A DNA stretch of 45,404 nt from Kitasatospora papulosa (lineage in GTDB: Bacteria > Actinomycetota > Actinomycetes > Streptomycetales > Streptomycetaceae): the NCBI RefSeq assembly GCF_000717245.1, contig NZ_JNYQ01000028.1, forward strand, positions 1 through 45,404. Direction: 5' to 3'. The translations under genes and the position numbers were made by a program. The notes beneath the pieces were generated by a model. That model was given only the letters and a program-made list of their open reading frames with translations, made no database searches and had not been told where the DNA came from. Below, one piece after another: positions 8,733 to 16,623 of the stretch. Position 1 is the first letter of the stretch. Every line of letters starts with the position of its first letter.

Positions 8733-8804
8733 ATGGTTTCTCTCGTAAGCAAGAAGGACAGCAGGGCCGGGCAGAGACGAACTGCCCGGCAGCAGGACCC
8801 GTAG
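8733..8804 (+). CDS. Possible 23-residue leader peptide
   Basis: This is a short frame from ATG 8733 to TAG 8802-8804, beginning MVSLVSKKDSRAGQ and rich in Arg, Lys, Ser and Gln. It overlaps the 9-bp hairpin at 8766-8790, as leader peptides of attenuators do. There is no good ribosome binding site, so translation is uncertain. Confidence 0.2.
   Translation: MVSLVSKKDSRAGQRRTARQQDP
8766..8790 (+). promoter_or_regulatory. Perfect 9-bp hairpin in the leader-like region
   Basis: GCCGGGCAG at 8766-8774 pairs with CTGCCCGGC at 8782-8790 around a 7-base loop. It lies about 580 bases before the MerR-like start. Confidence 0.6.
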
Positions 8805-9310
8805 TTGTAGTTCGCAGGACGGTGCGGTGACGGAGTGCCGAAGCCAGGTTGGTTGCATGACGGCGATGGGGCTGGTGACCGGACCGGGTCGCCCGCGGTG
8901 ATCAGGGGCCGCCAACCAGCGCAGCCGGTAGTACCAGCAGTCCCTCGGTAAAGGCGCCAGGCTGCGGCGCGCGTGCCGGGAAGTTCGGCAGTGGGGTTCC
9001 AAGCCGGAGCAGATGCAGGACGGGCGACGGGGCTGGCTGCCGAAGGAGTGGCGCTGTCACAAGGCTGCCGAGCAGTTCGCAGTACCAGCAGTAGAGCAAG
9101 TAAGTGACACCAGAGGGACGAACGGAGGATCGAGACGCCATCAGGATCGCCCGGACGCCACGCGGGTCCGGGTACCGCAGGACATCGATAGTGAGGTGGT
9201 CTCCGGTCAAGCAACCGCGATCCCCGCATACCCGACACCGAACAAGTCGGGTCAGCGGAAACAACAGGCCGGCGCACGACCAAGGCCGGCAGATGGTGTA
9301 ACAGTCCTTC

Positions 9311-9342
9311 GGGGCCCCGGTGCAACATGGCACCGGGGCCCC
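9311..9342 (+). terminator. Perfect 13-bp hairpin just upstream of the MerR-like gene
   Basis: GGGGCCCCGGTGC (9311-9323) pairs with GCACCGGGGCCCC (9330-9342) around loop AACATG. It ends 26 bases before the GTG start at 9369. No T tract follows. It could be the terminator of an upstream transcript or the terminating arm of an attenuator. Confidence 0.7.
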
Positions 9343-9368
9343 TCCACGCGCTCGCACAAGAGGTGCAA

Positions 9369-9698
9369 GTGACAGCAGACGACAACCTGGGACGTCTCGA
9401 CGACGACTACCCCGCCTACACCACGGGCCGCGCCGCCGAAATACTCAACACCACCCAGGGCTTCCTCCGCGCCATCGGCGAAGCACGCCTCATCACCCCA
9501 CTCCGCTCCGCAGGCGGACACCGCCGCTACTCCCGCTACCAGCTCCGCATCGCCGCCCGCGCCCGGGAACTTGTCGACCGGGGCACCCCCATCGAGGCAG
9601 CCTGCAGAATCATCATCCTCGAAGACCAGCTCGAGGAAGCACAGCGCATCAACGCCGAACACCACCACACCCGCGAAACCCGCAGCACTGACCGCTGA
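9369..9698 (+). CDS. BldC/MerR-like transcription regulator
   Basis: This is a 109-residue DNA-binding protein. The MerR-type winged helix-turn-helix reads TTGRAAEILNTTQGFLRAIG, then the recognition wing PLRSAGGHRRYSRYQL. The rest is a helical region IEAACRIIILEDQLEEAQ that may dimerise. It lacks the long C-terminal effector domain of classical MerR proteins, so it resembles the small BldC-like group found throughout Streptomyces. The start is GTG 9369, with AAGAGG five bases before it; an ATG at 9327 lies inside the hairpin loop and is unlikely. Regulation probably involves the hairpin and leader immediately upstream. Confidence 0.85.
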   Translation: MTADDNLGRLDDDYPAYTTGRAAEILNTTQGFLRAIGEARLITPLRSAGGHRRYSRYQLRIAARARELVDRGTPIEAACRIIILEDQLEEAQRINAEHHHTRETRSTDR

Positions 9699-9747
9699 GC
9701 ATGTCGGCAGACACTGCCGGTATCAGGCGTAAGGGGTAAGCGTCGCG

Positions 9748-9926
9748 ATGTCCTGGAAGATCCGAACGCAACGCTCCTCGTCCACCGCCCTGCTCCACCG
9801 CGGAGACTGTGCCACCTACCCCGACCAAGTGGGCCTGATCTCGCGCGCGGACGCCCTGGTCGCGCTTGCCGAACCGGACATCGAGCTGTGCGAGGCCGGC
9901 CGACCCCAGACCGGACTCCTGAACTG
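9748..9926 (+). pseudogene. DUF6233-like protein fragment, stop codon lost
   Basis: The frame from ATG 9748 gives MSWKIRTQRSSSTALLHRGD and ends ALAEPDIELCEAGRPQTGLL. This matches the C-terminal half of DUF6233 proteins, in which HRGDC and a late C-x2-C-RP motif are typical; here the second Cys is replaced (CEAGRP). It is a near copy of the sequence at 27631-27810. That copy stops after TGLLG, while here CTGAACTGG replaces the stop and the frame runs on to 10212 through the antisense of the next gene. The usual N-terminal coiled region is missing. It is probably a non-functional duplicate. Confidence 0.6.
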
Positions 9927-10037
9927 GCCGACACGGGCCAGCGTGCCAGCCCCTCCCCTCGAAGACCGGGAAGGCGCGGGCCGTAGCGCCTGGACCTGCC
10001 CCGCCCAGCCACTCCACCCGACGCGGCTGTTCCGGCA

Positions 10038-10880
10038 CTACTGTGTCCACTCGTCCGCGTGGTCGGAGACGAATTCGGTAAAGGTGCGCGGCGGGTGGCC
10101 GGTCAGATCGAGCACTGCGGTGCTGACCTGGTCTTCGCGTCCCGTCTTTATTGCGCGCTCGACGGCGGCAAGGGAGTCAGCGAACTGGGCCGGCATTCCG
10201 GAGGCGCGGTAGGCGGCAGCCTGTTCCTCCTCTGTAATACGCTCCACCCGAACCTGTCTGCCGGTCTGTGCGGTGATGATCTGCGCGGCCTGTGGATAGC
10301 TCATCCCGTGCGGTCCGGTGATCAGGTAGTCGCTTCGAGCGTCCATATCCAGGTCGGCCAACAGCACGGCAGCACTGGCCGCGATGTCTCGCGCGTCGAC
10401 CCACCCCAGCTTGCCGTCACCGGCTGCGGTGCGGATCTCACCGAGTCGATGGATATGTTCGGCCAGTGGGTGCGGGCGCAGGAAGTTCTGCATGAAGCCG
10501 GACGCGCGCAGTACGACACCTCTGGGCTGAGCCCGAACCTGAGCGGCCATCTCTACGGCGCTGGGCGCGTTCGGCAGCACAATGGCGGAGCCGAGCATCA
10601 CGAGGCGCCGGATACCGGCCCGCTGTGCTTGGTGCAGGAAGGGCTCGACCAGTGGCAGCGGGTCCACACTGTCCACCGGCGGAAGCAGGAAGACCCGGTC
10701 CATCCCGTCGAGCGCAGGTCCGTATGTGGTCGGGTCGTTCCAGTCGAAGCGGATTGCATCGGGGCCGGCTGCGGCTGGGTTCCGGCTGGCGACCCGGGCC
10801 TGCACACCATCGTTGCGGAGCACTTGCACCAGCGTCCTGCCGGTTTGGCCGGTTCCTCCGGTCACGAGCACTCCCGACAT
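10038..10880 (-). CDS. NmrA-like NAD(P)-binding oxidoreductase/sensor
   Basis: This 280-residue protein has an N-terminal Rossmann fold with the nucleotide-binding motif VLVTGGTGQTGRTL (GxxGxxG). It belongs to the NmrA/atypical short-chain dehydrogenase group, like E. coli QorB-type quinone or NAD(P)H reductases and redox sensors. The C-terminal part (YPQAAQIITAQTGRQVRVERI) is the usual substrate-side domain. The ATG overlaps the stop of the upstream SnoaL-like gene (TGATG), so the pair is translationally coupled. A divergent XRE regulator lies next to the operon and may control it. The substrate is unknown. Confidence 0.9.
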   Translation of the reverse strand: MSGVLVTGGTGQTGRTLVQVLRNDGVQARVASRNPAAAGPDAIRFDWNDPTTYGPALDGMDRVFLLPPVDSVDPLPLVEPFLHQAQRAGIRRLVMLGSAIVLPNAPSAVEMAAQVRAQPRGVVLRASGFMQNFLRPHPLAEHIHRLGEIRTAAGDGKLGWVDARDIAASAAVLLADLDMDARSDYLITGPHGMSYPQAAQIITAQTGRQVRVERITEEEQAAAYRASGMPAQFADSLAAVERAIKTGREDQVSTAVLDLTGHPPRTFTEFVSDHADEWTQ

Positions 10881-11320
10881 CAGGCGCCCCTGCTTTCGAG
10901 TGAGTCGATCAGCCCGGCGAGATTCCCGGCAGCGGCGGCCGCCGACAGCGGGCTCCAGTAATCCCGAAACAGAGCGATCAGCCCGTCGCGGACCGTGAGA
11001 ACCACGATGTAGTCCAGACGGTAGGGCTGGGAGGTGGTCACGGTGCGGCCGGTCGCCGTCCACTCCACCACGACAGTGTCCGGTTGCTCCGTGGGCCGCA
11101 CCGTGAGCGCGGCCACCTCCTTTATGTCCATCAGCTCCGGATAGTGAGCGAGGTAGGCGCGTACCTCCTCGCGTCCACGGAGAACGCGAGGGGAGCTCCC
11201 GGCCGCGAAAGGAAATTCCGCAATTCCGTCAGGCGCCCACAGATCTGCCACGGCATTCATGTCTTTGGCCAGCATCAAGTCGATCATGCGGCGAAAAATC
11301 TCCTCAGGCGTGCTGGACAT
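10880..11320 (-). CDS. SnoaL/NTF2-like fold protein
   Basis: This 146-residue protein of the nuclear transport factor 2/SnoaL-like superfamily begins SSTPEEIFRRMIDLMLAKDM, with the typical alternating strands FAAGSSPRVLRGREEVRAYL and DYIVVLTVRDGLIALFRDYW. Such proteins are small isomerases, hydrolases or ligand carriers. It is the first gene of a two-gene operon with the NmrA-like gene and is transcribed away from the XRE regulator across a 129-base gap. No catalytic residues can be assigned with confidence. The partner suggests a redox or detoxification role. Confidence 0.85.
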   Translation of the reverse strand: MSSTPEEIFRRMIDLMLAKDMNAVADLWAPDGIAEFPFAAGSSPRVLRGREEVRAYLAHYPELMDIKEVAALTVRPTEQPDTVVVEWTATGRTVTTSQPYRLDYIVVLTVRDGLIALFRDYWSPLSAAAAAGNLAGLIDSLESRGA

Positions 11321-11405
11321 CAGTCCTCCTCGTACTCAACAAACCGACCAGACCACCATGCACGGCAGATGTGTGGGCACGGAACGGACAGCCAAGCCCC
11401 GGACC

Positions 11406-11440
11406 GACAGTGCGAGGCTCCGCTGTCTCGCCTGTGACAG
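11406..11440. promoter_or_regulatory. Three GACAG/CTGTC half-sites in the divergent promoter
   Basis: GACAG (11406-11410), CTGTC (11423-11427) and GACAG (11436-11440) form two overlapping inverted repeats. They end nine bases before the start of the XRE gene and lie in the only gap between it and the SnoaL-NmrA operon. A helix-turn-helix dimer, probably the XRE protein itself, could bind here. Confidence 0.4.
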
Positions 11441-11449
11441 CATGGAACA

Positions 11450-12277
11450 GTGAGCAGTCAGGAACTCGCAGACTTTCTCCGCCGCCGCCGCGAGGACCTG
11501 CGACCAGAAGATGCGCCGGCCCAAGCGACGTTCCCGCCAAGCCGGCGCGCTCGCCGTACACCCGGACTGCGCCGCGAAGAGGTAGCCGCCCTGGCACAGG
11601 TGTCGGTGAGCTACTACGAACGGCTGGAACAGGCACGGGCACCCCGACCCTCACCGCAGGTGCTGTCTGCGCTCGCGACAGCCCTCCAGCTCACTGAAGC
11701 AGAGCGTGACCATCTGGCCCGCCTGGCCGGGCAGGTGCTGCCGACGGACAACGACGGCGCGCCAGAGCACGTACCCGAGGATGCCCAACAGCTACTCGGC
11801 AGACTTGACGGCATCCCTGCCTACATCGTCAACGACCGGCAAGACGTCGTCGCATGGAACGCAGCAGCCGCAGCCCTGATCACAGACTTCTCTCGTCTCA
11901 CACCTGACCAGCGCAACGTCACACGCATCTCGATCAGGTTCCGTGACACCCTCTGCACCGGCGCCCCCGGTTCTGAGTCCGATTTCTCTCAGCAGGCAGC
12001 CGCTCAATTGCGCGCAGCCAGCGTCCGGTACCCCACAGACAATGTGCTCGCAGAGCTGATCAACGAGTTCGCAACCCACGATCCAGATTTTGCGAGCAGC
12101 TGGCGCAACCATGCTGTGCGCCCCATGCCCAGCGTGCGAAAAAACCTGCTTCACCCCGCACTGGGCGAGCTGGAAATCGACCGGCACACCCTCAGCCTGC
12201 CCGGCTCAGGATTCTCCCTGGTGATGTACACAGCAGAACCCGGCAGCCCCAGCGCCACTGCACTGAAGAGCCTCTGA
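11450..12277 (+). CDS. XRE-family regulator with MmyB-like ligand-binding domain
   Basis: This 275-residue regulator has an N-terminal helix-turn-helix at about residues 30-75 (PGLRREEVAALAQVSVSYYE, then LEQAR). The C-terminal MmyB/PAS-like domain, from about residue 105, has the motif IPAYIVNDRQDVVAWNAAA and the ending FSLVMYTAEPGS. Members of this large actinobacterial family often sit next to and repress an oxidoreductase operon, binding a fatty acid or other small ligand. Here it is divergent from the SnoaL/NmrA pair. The start is GTG 11450. The gene looks intact. Confidence 0.9.
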   Translation: MSSQELADFLRRRREDLRPEDAPAQATFPPSRRARRTPGLRREEVAALAQVSVSYYERLEQARAPRPSPQVLSALATALQLTEAERDHLARLAGQVLPTDNDGAPEHVPEDAQQLLGRLDGIPAYIVNDRQDVVAWNAAAAALITDFSRLTPDQRNVTRISIRFRDTLCTGAPGSESDFSQQAAAQLRAASVRYPTDNVLAELINEFATHDPDFASSWRNHAVRPMPSVRKNLLHPALGELEIDRHTLSLPGSGFSLVMYTAEPGSPSATALKSL

Positions 12278-12366
12278 CCACCGCCACGAACGCGGCAGCT
12301 GCAGCCCTGACGAGCTCGTGCACGGTTAGCGGTGAGACGTCGAAGGGGTCGGTGGGGCCTCGGTGC

Positions 12367-12590
12367 TCACGTGTGCCGAGCCGGGATCTGGTCTGCGGTT
12401 TGTTGCTGGGACAGTAGGCCGGCGATGGCTTGGACGGTGTCGTCCATGTGCTCGCGGCGGCCGAGGTGGCGGGCGAGGGCTCGCCAGTTCTTCAGGTGGG
12501 CGATGCCGTGCTCGACCCGGATGCGTCGGGATGAGTGTGCTTTGCGCTGTGCACCGATGGTGTGTTCACAGAAAGCTCCTTGGGTCGGAA
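12367..12590 (-). pseudogene. C-terminal fragment of an IS5-type transposase
   Basis: The frame reads GAFCEHTIGAQRKAHSSRRI and continues to RVEHGIAHLKNWRALARHLG, ending at a stop at 12367-12369. The RVEH.I...KNWR pattern is the region of the catalytic Glu in DDE_4-type transposases. Nothing upstream in the same frame continues the protein, so only the last 70-75 residues remain. Confidence 0.6.
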
Positions 12591-13281
12591 ACCATGGCCG
12601 TCAATACCCGCTCCTGCCACGTGATGGAGAAATCTGGCCTGTCCTTTGTCTAGAACTTCACCGGAGGGGTGGCCGGATGCGATCGAAGGCTCCGCGCGGG
12701 TGCAGTCGAGTACGAATCCACCCGGGCCGAGTGGGAGCAGTACCAAATGGCATCAACAGCCCAGTGCCCACCTCTTGACGATTACTCAGAGGGAACGGAT
12801 TTTCGCGAGTTATTGAACGGCCGGCGGCCGGTACGGACTATTGCCCCCGCGCTATACCGCAGCGCGCTACAACGAAGATGGACGCCCCCTGGTCCTGCTG
12901 CTCCAGGCCCTCATCGTCGGCCTGGTGGCCTCGACGGCCGGACCGGATTGCGTCCTGAAGGCGAGTGGCGGATTGACGAGAATGCCCGCGCGGCGCCACG
13001 CGCGAGGATCGAGCGCGCGGTCAGGTCGGCCGCACCTGTCAGGCCGTAGACGCGTCCCGCGCGGGAAACCGGGAGTAGCTTTGCGTTGCGCTGGATTGCG
13101 CCTCATTTGGCTTAAAACTCGCTAACGTTGATCACGAAATAATTACGACGTGGTCATTCCTCGACGGTCTCGTCAACTATGGGTAAAGATTTGATCGCTT
13201 CGTCTGGGGGGGGGAGTGTCTCCGGATCAGGCGGCGAGACCGTCCCCGGTCTCGTGAACCTCATCGAAACCAGGAGTCGCC
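12591..13281. other. Gap of about 690 bases without a supported gene
   Basis: Several short open frames are present but none shows a clear start, ribosome binding site or recognisable family. The last 150 bases are AT-richer than the surroundings (around 13120-13200, with GAAATAATTACGACG). They probably contain the promoter for the secreted-protein gene at 13282. Confidence 0.45.
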
Positions 13282-13749
13282 ATGCGTACGTCGCGAAATA
13301 TCTGCAGAGCCGCCGCCGTAGTGGCATGTGTGGCAGTGCTCCCTCTTGCCGCCGCACCCATCGCGTCTGCCGAAGACGCCTACAGCGGTAAGCAGGGGGG
13401 CATTTCGCTGTACTCGATCGACAGCTACCTGAAGGGCGTGGTGTCCGGTTTCAGCTCCAGCAAGACTGACATCGGCACGGCCCCGACGGTCATCGACTTC
13501 TACAAGTGCGTGACCTCGGACCACGGGTACGTGACCGAGTCGACGCAGATTCAGCTCATCAACTACAACTACACGACCCCGAACGAGAACTGGGAGAAGA
13601 AGACGTTCACCGCCTGCTTCGGTGGCGGCCAGTCTCACGGTGAGTGGACCGGCCGCAAGGGCGATGACCTGTTCTTCAAGGTCAAGGCCGTGAACGGCAA
13701 CACCTCCGCGGGGCCGACGCTGACGGTCTCGCGCGTGCACATGTGGTGA
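13282..13749 (+). CDS. Small secreted protein, unrecognised
   Basis: This 155-residue exported protein has a signal peptide with hydrophobic core AAAVVACVAVLPLAAAPIASA and likely cleavage after IASA near residue 30. The mature part of about 125 residues has two cysteines (FYKCVTSD and FTACFGGG) that may form one disulfide. It is rich in Ser, Thr, Tyr and Lys and ends LTVSRVHMW. The start is supported by CAGGAG upstream. A perfect hairpin follows, and the next gene, an ABC ATPase, begins 64 bases after the stop. Linkage with the transporter suggests a shared function, but the hairpin may separate transcription. The function is unknown. Confidence 0.8.
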   Translation: MRTSRNICRAAAVVACVAVLPLAAAPIASAEDAYSGKQGGISLYSIDSYLKGVVSGFSSSKTDIGTAPTVIDFYKCVTSDHGYVTESTQIQLINYNYTTPNENWEKKTFTACFGGGQSHGEWTGRKGDDLFFKVKAVNGNTSAGPTLTVSRVHMW

Positions 13750-13764
13750 TCTGACGTACGACAC

Positions 13765-13789
13765 GGCCCGCACCGAACCGGTGCGGGCC
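13765..13789 (+). terminator. Perfect 11-bp hairpin between secreted protein and ABC genes
   Basis: GGCCCGCACCG (13765-13775) pairs with CGGTGCGGGCC (13779-13789) around loop AAC. It lies 16 bases after the stop codon of the secreted-protein gene. It may terminate fully, or only partly, so that the transporter genes are expressed at a lower level. Confidence 0.7.
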
Positions 13790-13813
13790 TCCCACCACAA
13801 GAGAGTGCGCACC

Positions 13814-14563
13814 ATGCCCATCGGCTTTCAGTCGGTCAACTTCGGCTATCGCCGTCGCGTTCCCGTCCTTCAGCGCTTCACCATCGACTTTCCGCGCGGG
13901 CGGACGGTGTTCCTAGGTCCCAACGGTGCGGGGAAGTCCACCGTGCTGGCGCTGGCCGCCTCCGTGCTGCGGCCGGACTCGGGCACCGTTGTGTACGGGA
14001 GGAAGACGACCACGCGGCGTGCTGACCTCACCGCGTTCCGGCGGCGCATCGCCTGGCTGCCTCAGCAGATCGAATCGGTGCCCCGGCTGACCGCCCGCGA
14101 GCAGGTGGCATACGTCGGGTGGCTGAAGGGCATGAACCGGCGGGACGCCTGGGACCGTTCGCTCGGCGCGCTGGAACGAGTCGAGCTTGCCGATCTCGCA
14201 GGCCAGAAGGTCCGCCGGATGTCCGGCGGGCAGCAACGCCGGATAGGCGTCGCCCAGTCACTGGTGCACGAGGCCGAAGTCCTGCTGCTGGACGAGCCGA
14301 CGGCCGGCATGGACCCCCGCCAGCGCCGGGTCTTCCACGAGATCCTCAGCGGCCTCGACCAGCATGTGGTGCTCTCGACGCACGACGTCGCCGATCTGGA
14401 GGAGACCTACGACCACGTCGTCGTGCTGGACCGCGGGGCCGTCCGATTTGCCGGTGAGGTACGCGATTTCCTCGCTCTCGCCCCGCACGGTACGGCGCCC
14501 GGGCGCCTCGCGGAGGCCGCGTACTACGCGACCGTGCGGGAGGAGGGGCCGGTATGCGCCTAG
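13814..14563 (+). CDS. ABC transporter ATP-binding protein
   Basis: This 249-residue ATPase has a Walker A motif GPNGAGKST at residues 35-43, the signature MSGGQQRRIG, a Walker B motif VLLLDEPTAG and an H-loop STHD. The domain order is that of ABC-2 type exporters. The ATG at 13814 follows a short leader; a GTG at 13781 is less likely because it falls in the terminator hairpin. Its 3' end overlaps the next gene by ten bases, showing translational coupling to the membrane component. With the two following membrane proteins it should form an exporter or a membrane machine. The substrate is unknown, although the secreted protein upstream is a candidate partner. Confidence 0.92.
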   Translation: MPIGFQSVNFGYRRRVPVLQRFTIDFPRGRTVFLGPNGAGKSTVLALAASVLRPDSGTVVYGRKTTTRRADLTAFRRRIAWLPQQIESVPRLTAREQVAYVGWLKGMNRRDAWDRSLGALERVELADLAGQKVRRMSGGQQRRIGVAQSLVHEAEVLLLDEPTAGMDPRQRRVFHEILSGLDQHVVLSTHDVADLEETYDHVVVLDRGAVRFAGEVRDFLALAPHGTAPGRLAEAAYYATVREEGPVCA

Positions 14564-15870
14564 CGACGGCGTTGCGTACGACCGGCGGTGTCTGGATCGC
14601 GCCGCTGGTCCTCGGATGGGTGTGGCTGGTCACCGCTCACGAGGCATCGAACGAGCCAGCCTACTGGGCGGGGAACACGGTACTCGTCGGGCACACCCTG
14701 CCCTTCTACGCCCCTGCCTGCGCGGCGTTCGCCGCCTGGGAGGCCGGGCGCTTGCGACGGGCGGGCGTCCACCGGCTGGGGGCGGTGCGCGGCCGGTACG
14801 CCATCGCGTTCAGTGTGCTGTGGCCGGTGGCGCTGCTCGGAGTGGCGGCGGTCGTGGCGTGCCTGATCACCGTGCGACTGCAGACTGGTGTGGCCCACGA
14901 CTGGCCGCACCCGGGCGTGCTGGCCATGGCCGGGTACCTCATCGTCGTCCACACGGCCGTCGGTTACGGCCTTGGCATGATGCTGCCGCGCATCCTGGCC
15001 ACCCCCGTGATCCTCGTCGTGGACTATCTGTGCCTCGTCATGCCCGTCACGATCACGTCCCCGATGTGGCTGCGGGAGCTCACTGGGTGGCTCGACGCCC
15101 CCTACGGTGACGTCACGATCACGGTGAATCCGATGGCCCTGGTGGTGCCGATGTTGATGGCCACCGGCTTTTTGGCCGCTGTCCTGGTCAGCGCGCAGAT
15201 CGCCCAGTGGCGTCGTAACCGGTTCGTACGGATCGGAGCTGCGGCCGTCGCGTCCGCGGTCTGCCTCGGTGTGTTCACTGCGTCGGCCGTCGCACCCGTA
15301 CGGAACTGGACCGGGGACCCGCCGCCCCAGGCCCGCACCGACGCGCCGGTGTGTGCCGACGGCTCGCCCCGGGTCTGTGTTCCCGTGGAGGCGGCCGCCA
15401 GCCTGGGCCCGCTTACCGAGGCGTCGAAGGAGGTCGTTCCCCGCCTGGTGGGTGCGGGGCTGACGCCGCCGAAGGAGCTCGCCTTCGTCTCCGAGGCGGC
15501 TCACATCGACAAGCAGACGTGGCGGCTCTTCCTCTACAGGGACATGCGCGACGTGGATCTGGAGGCCAGCGTTGCGGCGTCGGCTCTTCCCGTCATCCCG
15601 CCGTGCGACACCTCCACCGACGTCCAAGAGGGCAACATGGGCACGCTCGCGGCGTGGCTCATGGTCAAGGGCGGCCTGGACGAGGAGGCGATCCGGGGTC
15701 AGTCCAGCGAGAAGCGAGCCGCCGACCCGCGCCTGGCGTCCGTGGTGCGGAAGGTGACAAAGCTGTCACCCGAGGAGCAGCTCTCCTGGTACACGCGCAA
15801 CGTCAGGCTGCTCCAGCAGTGCAAGCCCGCTCCGGAGACAATGCCGGCTTCCCCTCCCGTGGAAGGGTGA
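14554..15870 (+). CDS. Membrane protein with extracytoplasmic C-terminal domain, likely ABC permease
   Basis: In this 438-residue protein the first 255 residues hold about six to seven hydrophobic segments (for example WIAPLVLGWVWLV, VLWPVALLGVAAVVACLI, ALVVPMLMATGFLAAVLV). The last, ending near AAVASAVCLGVFTASAVAP, is followed by a soluble region of about 180 residues with cysteines in APVCADG and PRVCVPV that should lie outside the membrane. The soluble part is not a recognised family. It overlaps the ATPase gene, and the next membrane gene starts four bases after its stop. This permease-plus-exterior-domain layout is unusual for a simple ABC-2 exporter. Confidence 0.85.
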   Translation: MRLATALRTTGGVWIAPLVLGWVWLVTAHEASNEPAYWAGNTVLVGHTLPFYAPACAAFAAWEAGRLRRAGVHRLGAVRGRYAIAFSVLWPVALLGVAAVVACLITVRLQTGVAHDWPHPGVLAMAGYLIVVHTAVGYGLGMMLPRILATPVILVVDYLCLVMPVTITSPMWLRELTGWLDAPYGDVTITVNPMALVVPMLMATGFLAAVLVSAQIAQWRRNRFVRIGAAAVASAVCLGVFTASAVAPVRNWTGDPPPQARTDAPVCADGSPRVCVPVEAAASLGPLTEASKEVVPRLVGAGLTPPKELAFVSEAAHIDKQTWRLFLYRDMRDVDLEASVAASALPVIPPCDTSTDVQEGNMGTLAAWLMVKGGLDEEAIRGQSSEKRAADPRLASVVRKVTKLSPEEQLSWYTRNVRLLQQCKPAPETMPASPPVEG

Positions 15871-15874
15871 TCGG

Positions 15875-16465
15875 ATGCTGTGGTGGGTGAGGACCCGGCA
15901 GGTCCCTGTACTGGCGGTCGCTCTGGTTGTTTACACGGCGGTGACCTGGGCCGCCGGTGACACGCTCGTCTCGCTTCCGTCCCTGGGGAGTGAGGCGGCC
16001 AGGCCGATCGTGCTCTTCGCGCCGCTCATCGTCTGCATCGGGCTCGCTCATGTGCTCGGCAGCAGCCTCCGGTCCGCCGAGGCTTCGGGTTGCCGTCCGG
16101 TCGTCCGGTTCGATCAGGCGCTAGTTCTGGCCACCACGCTGACCGCGATCGCGGTGGCGCAGGCCGTCGCGGTGCTGCTGGACGCCCCTACCGCGAATAC
16201 CGCCGGTCGCAACACCGCGTTCCTGATCGGGCTGATGCTGGTGGCCCGCTGGGTGGCGGGATACCAGGTGGCGGTGATCGTTCCCGTCGCCTGGGTGATC
16301 ACGATGATGCTTCTCGGTAATACGGGGGGCAACGGCGAGACCCAGCCATGGACCATCATCCTCATGCCCCCGGACCACATGCCCGCCGTCGCCGCCGCCA
16401 CCGTGACGCTGGCGCTCGGGGTCGCCTCGGTTCCGGCGTCACCGCTGCTCCGCGCCACGGCCTGA
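15875..16465 (+). CDS. Integral membrane protein, second permease-like subunit
   Basis: This 196-residue protein has five or six hydrophobic segments (VPVLAVALVVYTAVTWAA, PIVLFAPLIVCIGLAHVL, ALVLATTLTAIAVAQAVAVL, VAVIVPVAWVITMMLLG, and a C-terminal AATVTLALGVASV). No family is recognised. It starts four bases after the stop of the preceding gene, within reach of the same ribosomes, and closes the ATPase-permease operon. Two hairpins follow the stop. It is probably the partner permease in a heterodimeric transporter. There is no sign of decay. Confidence 0.82.
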   Translation: MLWWVRTRQVPVLAVALVVYTAVTWAAGDTLVSLPSLGSEAARPIVLFAPLIVCIGLAHVLGSSLRSAEASGCRPVVRFDQALVLATTLTAIAVAQAVAVLLDAPTANTAGRNTAFLIGLMLVARWVAGYQVAVIVPVAWVITMMLLGNTGGNGETQPWTIILMPPDHMPAVAAATVTLALGVASVPASPLLRATA

Positions 16466-16494
16466 GCCGTCGCGGCGTCCCACGCGCCCGGGAT

Positions 16495-16518
16495 CGGCCC
16501 CGGACGTCTCTGGGGCCG
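16495..16518 (+). terminator. Weak hairpin after the transporter operon
   Basis: CGGCCCC (16495-16501) pairs with GGGGCCG (16512-16518) around ten bases, 30 bases beyond the last stop codon. It probably acts together with the stronger hairpin downstream. Confidence 0.45.
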
Positions 16519-16569
16519 GAAATTCTGGCGGGACGCGTGACGCGGCCTTGAGCATGAGTCCTGTCCGAG

Positions 16570-16600
16570 TCACGGGCTGCCCTGTCGGGGCGGCCCGTGA
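16570..16600 (+). terminator. Strong hairpin after the transporter operon
   Basis: TCACGGGCTGCCC (16570-16582) pairs with GGGCGGCCCGTGA (16588-16600). All 13 positions pair, one of them as a G-T wobble. It lies 105 bases after the last transporter stop codon and just before a small open frame. Confidence 0.65.
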
Positions 16601-16623
16601 CCGCTTACAAGATGGGGCCTTCT

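Larger units (their letters stand above)
8691..9342 (+). ncRNA. Candidate structured leader or small RNA ahead of the MerR-like gene
   Basis: About 650 bases lack a convincing gene. They contain a perfect 9-bp hairpin at 8766-8790 and a perfect 13-bp hairpin at 9311-9342, and the motif AGTACCAGCAGT occurs twice (near 8929 and near 9080). The last hairpin sits just before the MerR-like gene, so the segment could be an attenuated 5' leader or an independent small RNA with its own terminator. The direction is inferred from the downstream gene. No Rfam family is recognised. Confidence 0.4.

Noticed and set aside
8675..9385. Long minus-strand frame of 236 residues across the leader-like region
   Set aside because: Odd composition, no domain, no good start, and it covers the hairpins. 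Plus-strand fragments in the same area are also broken by stops.
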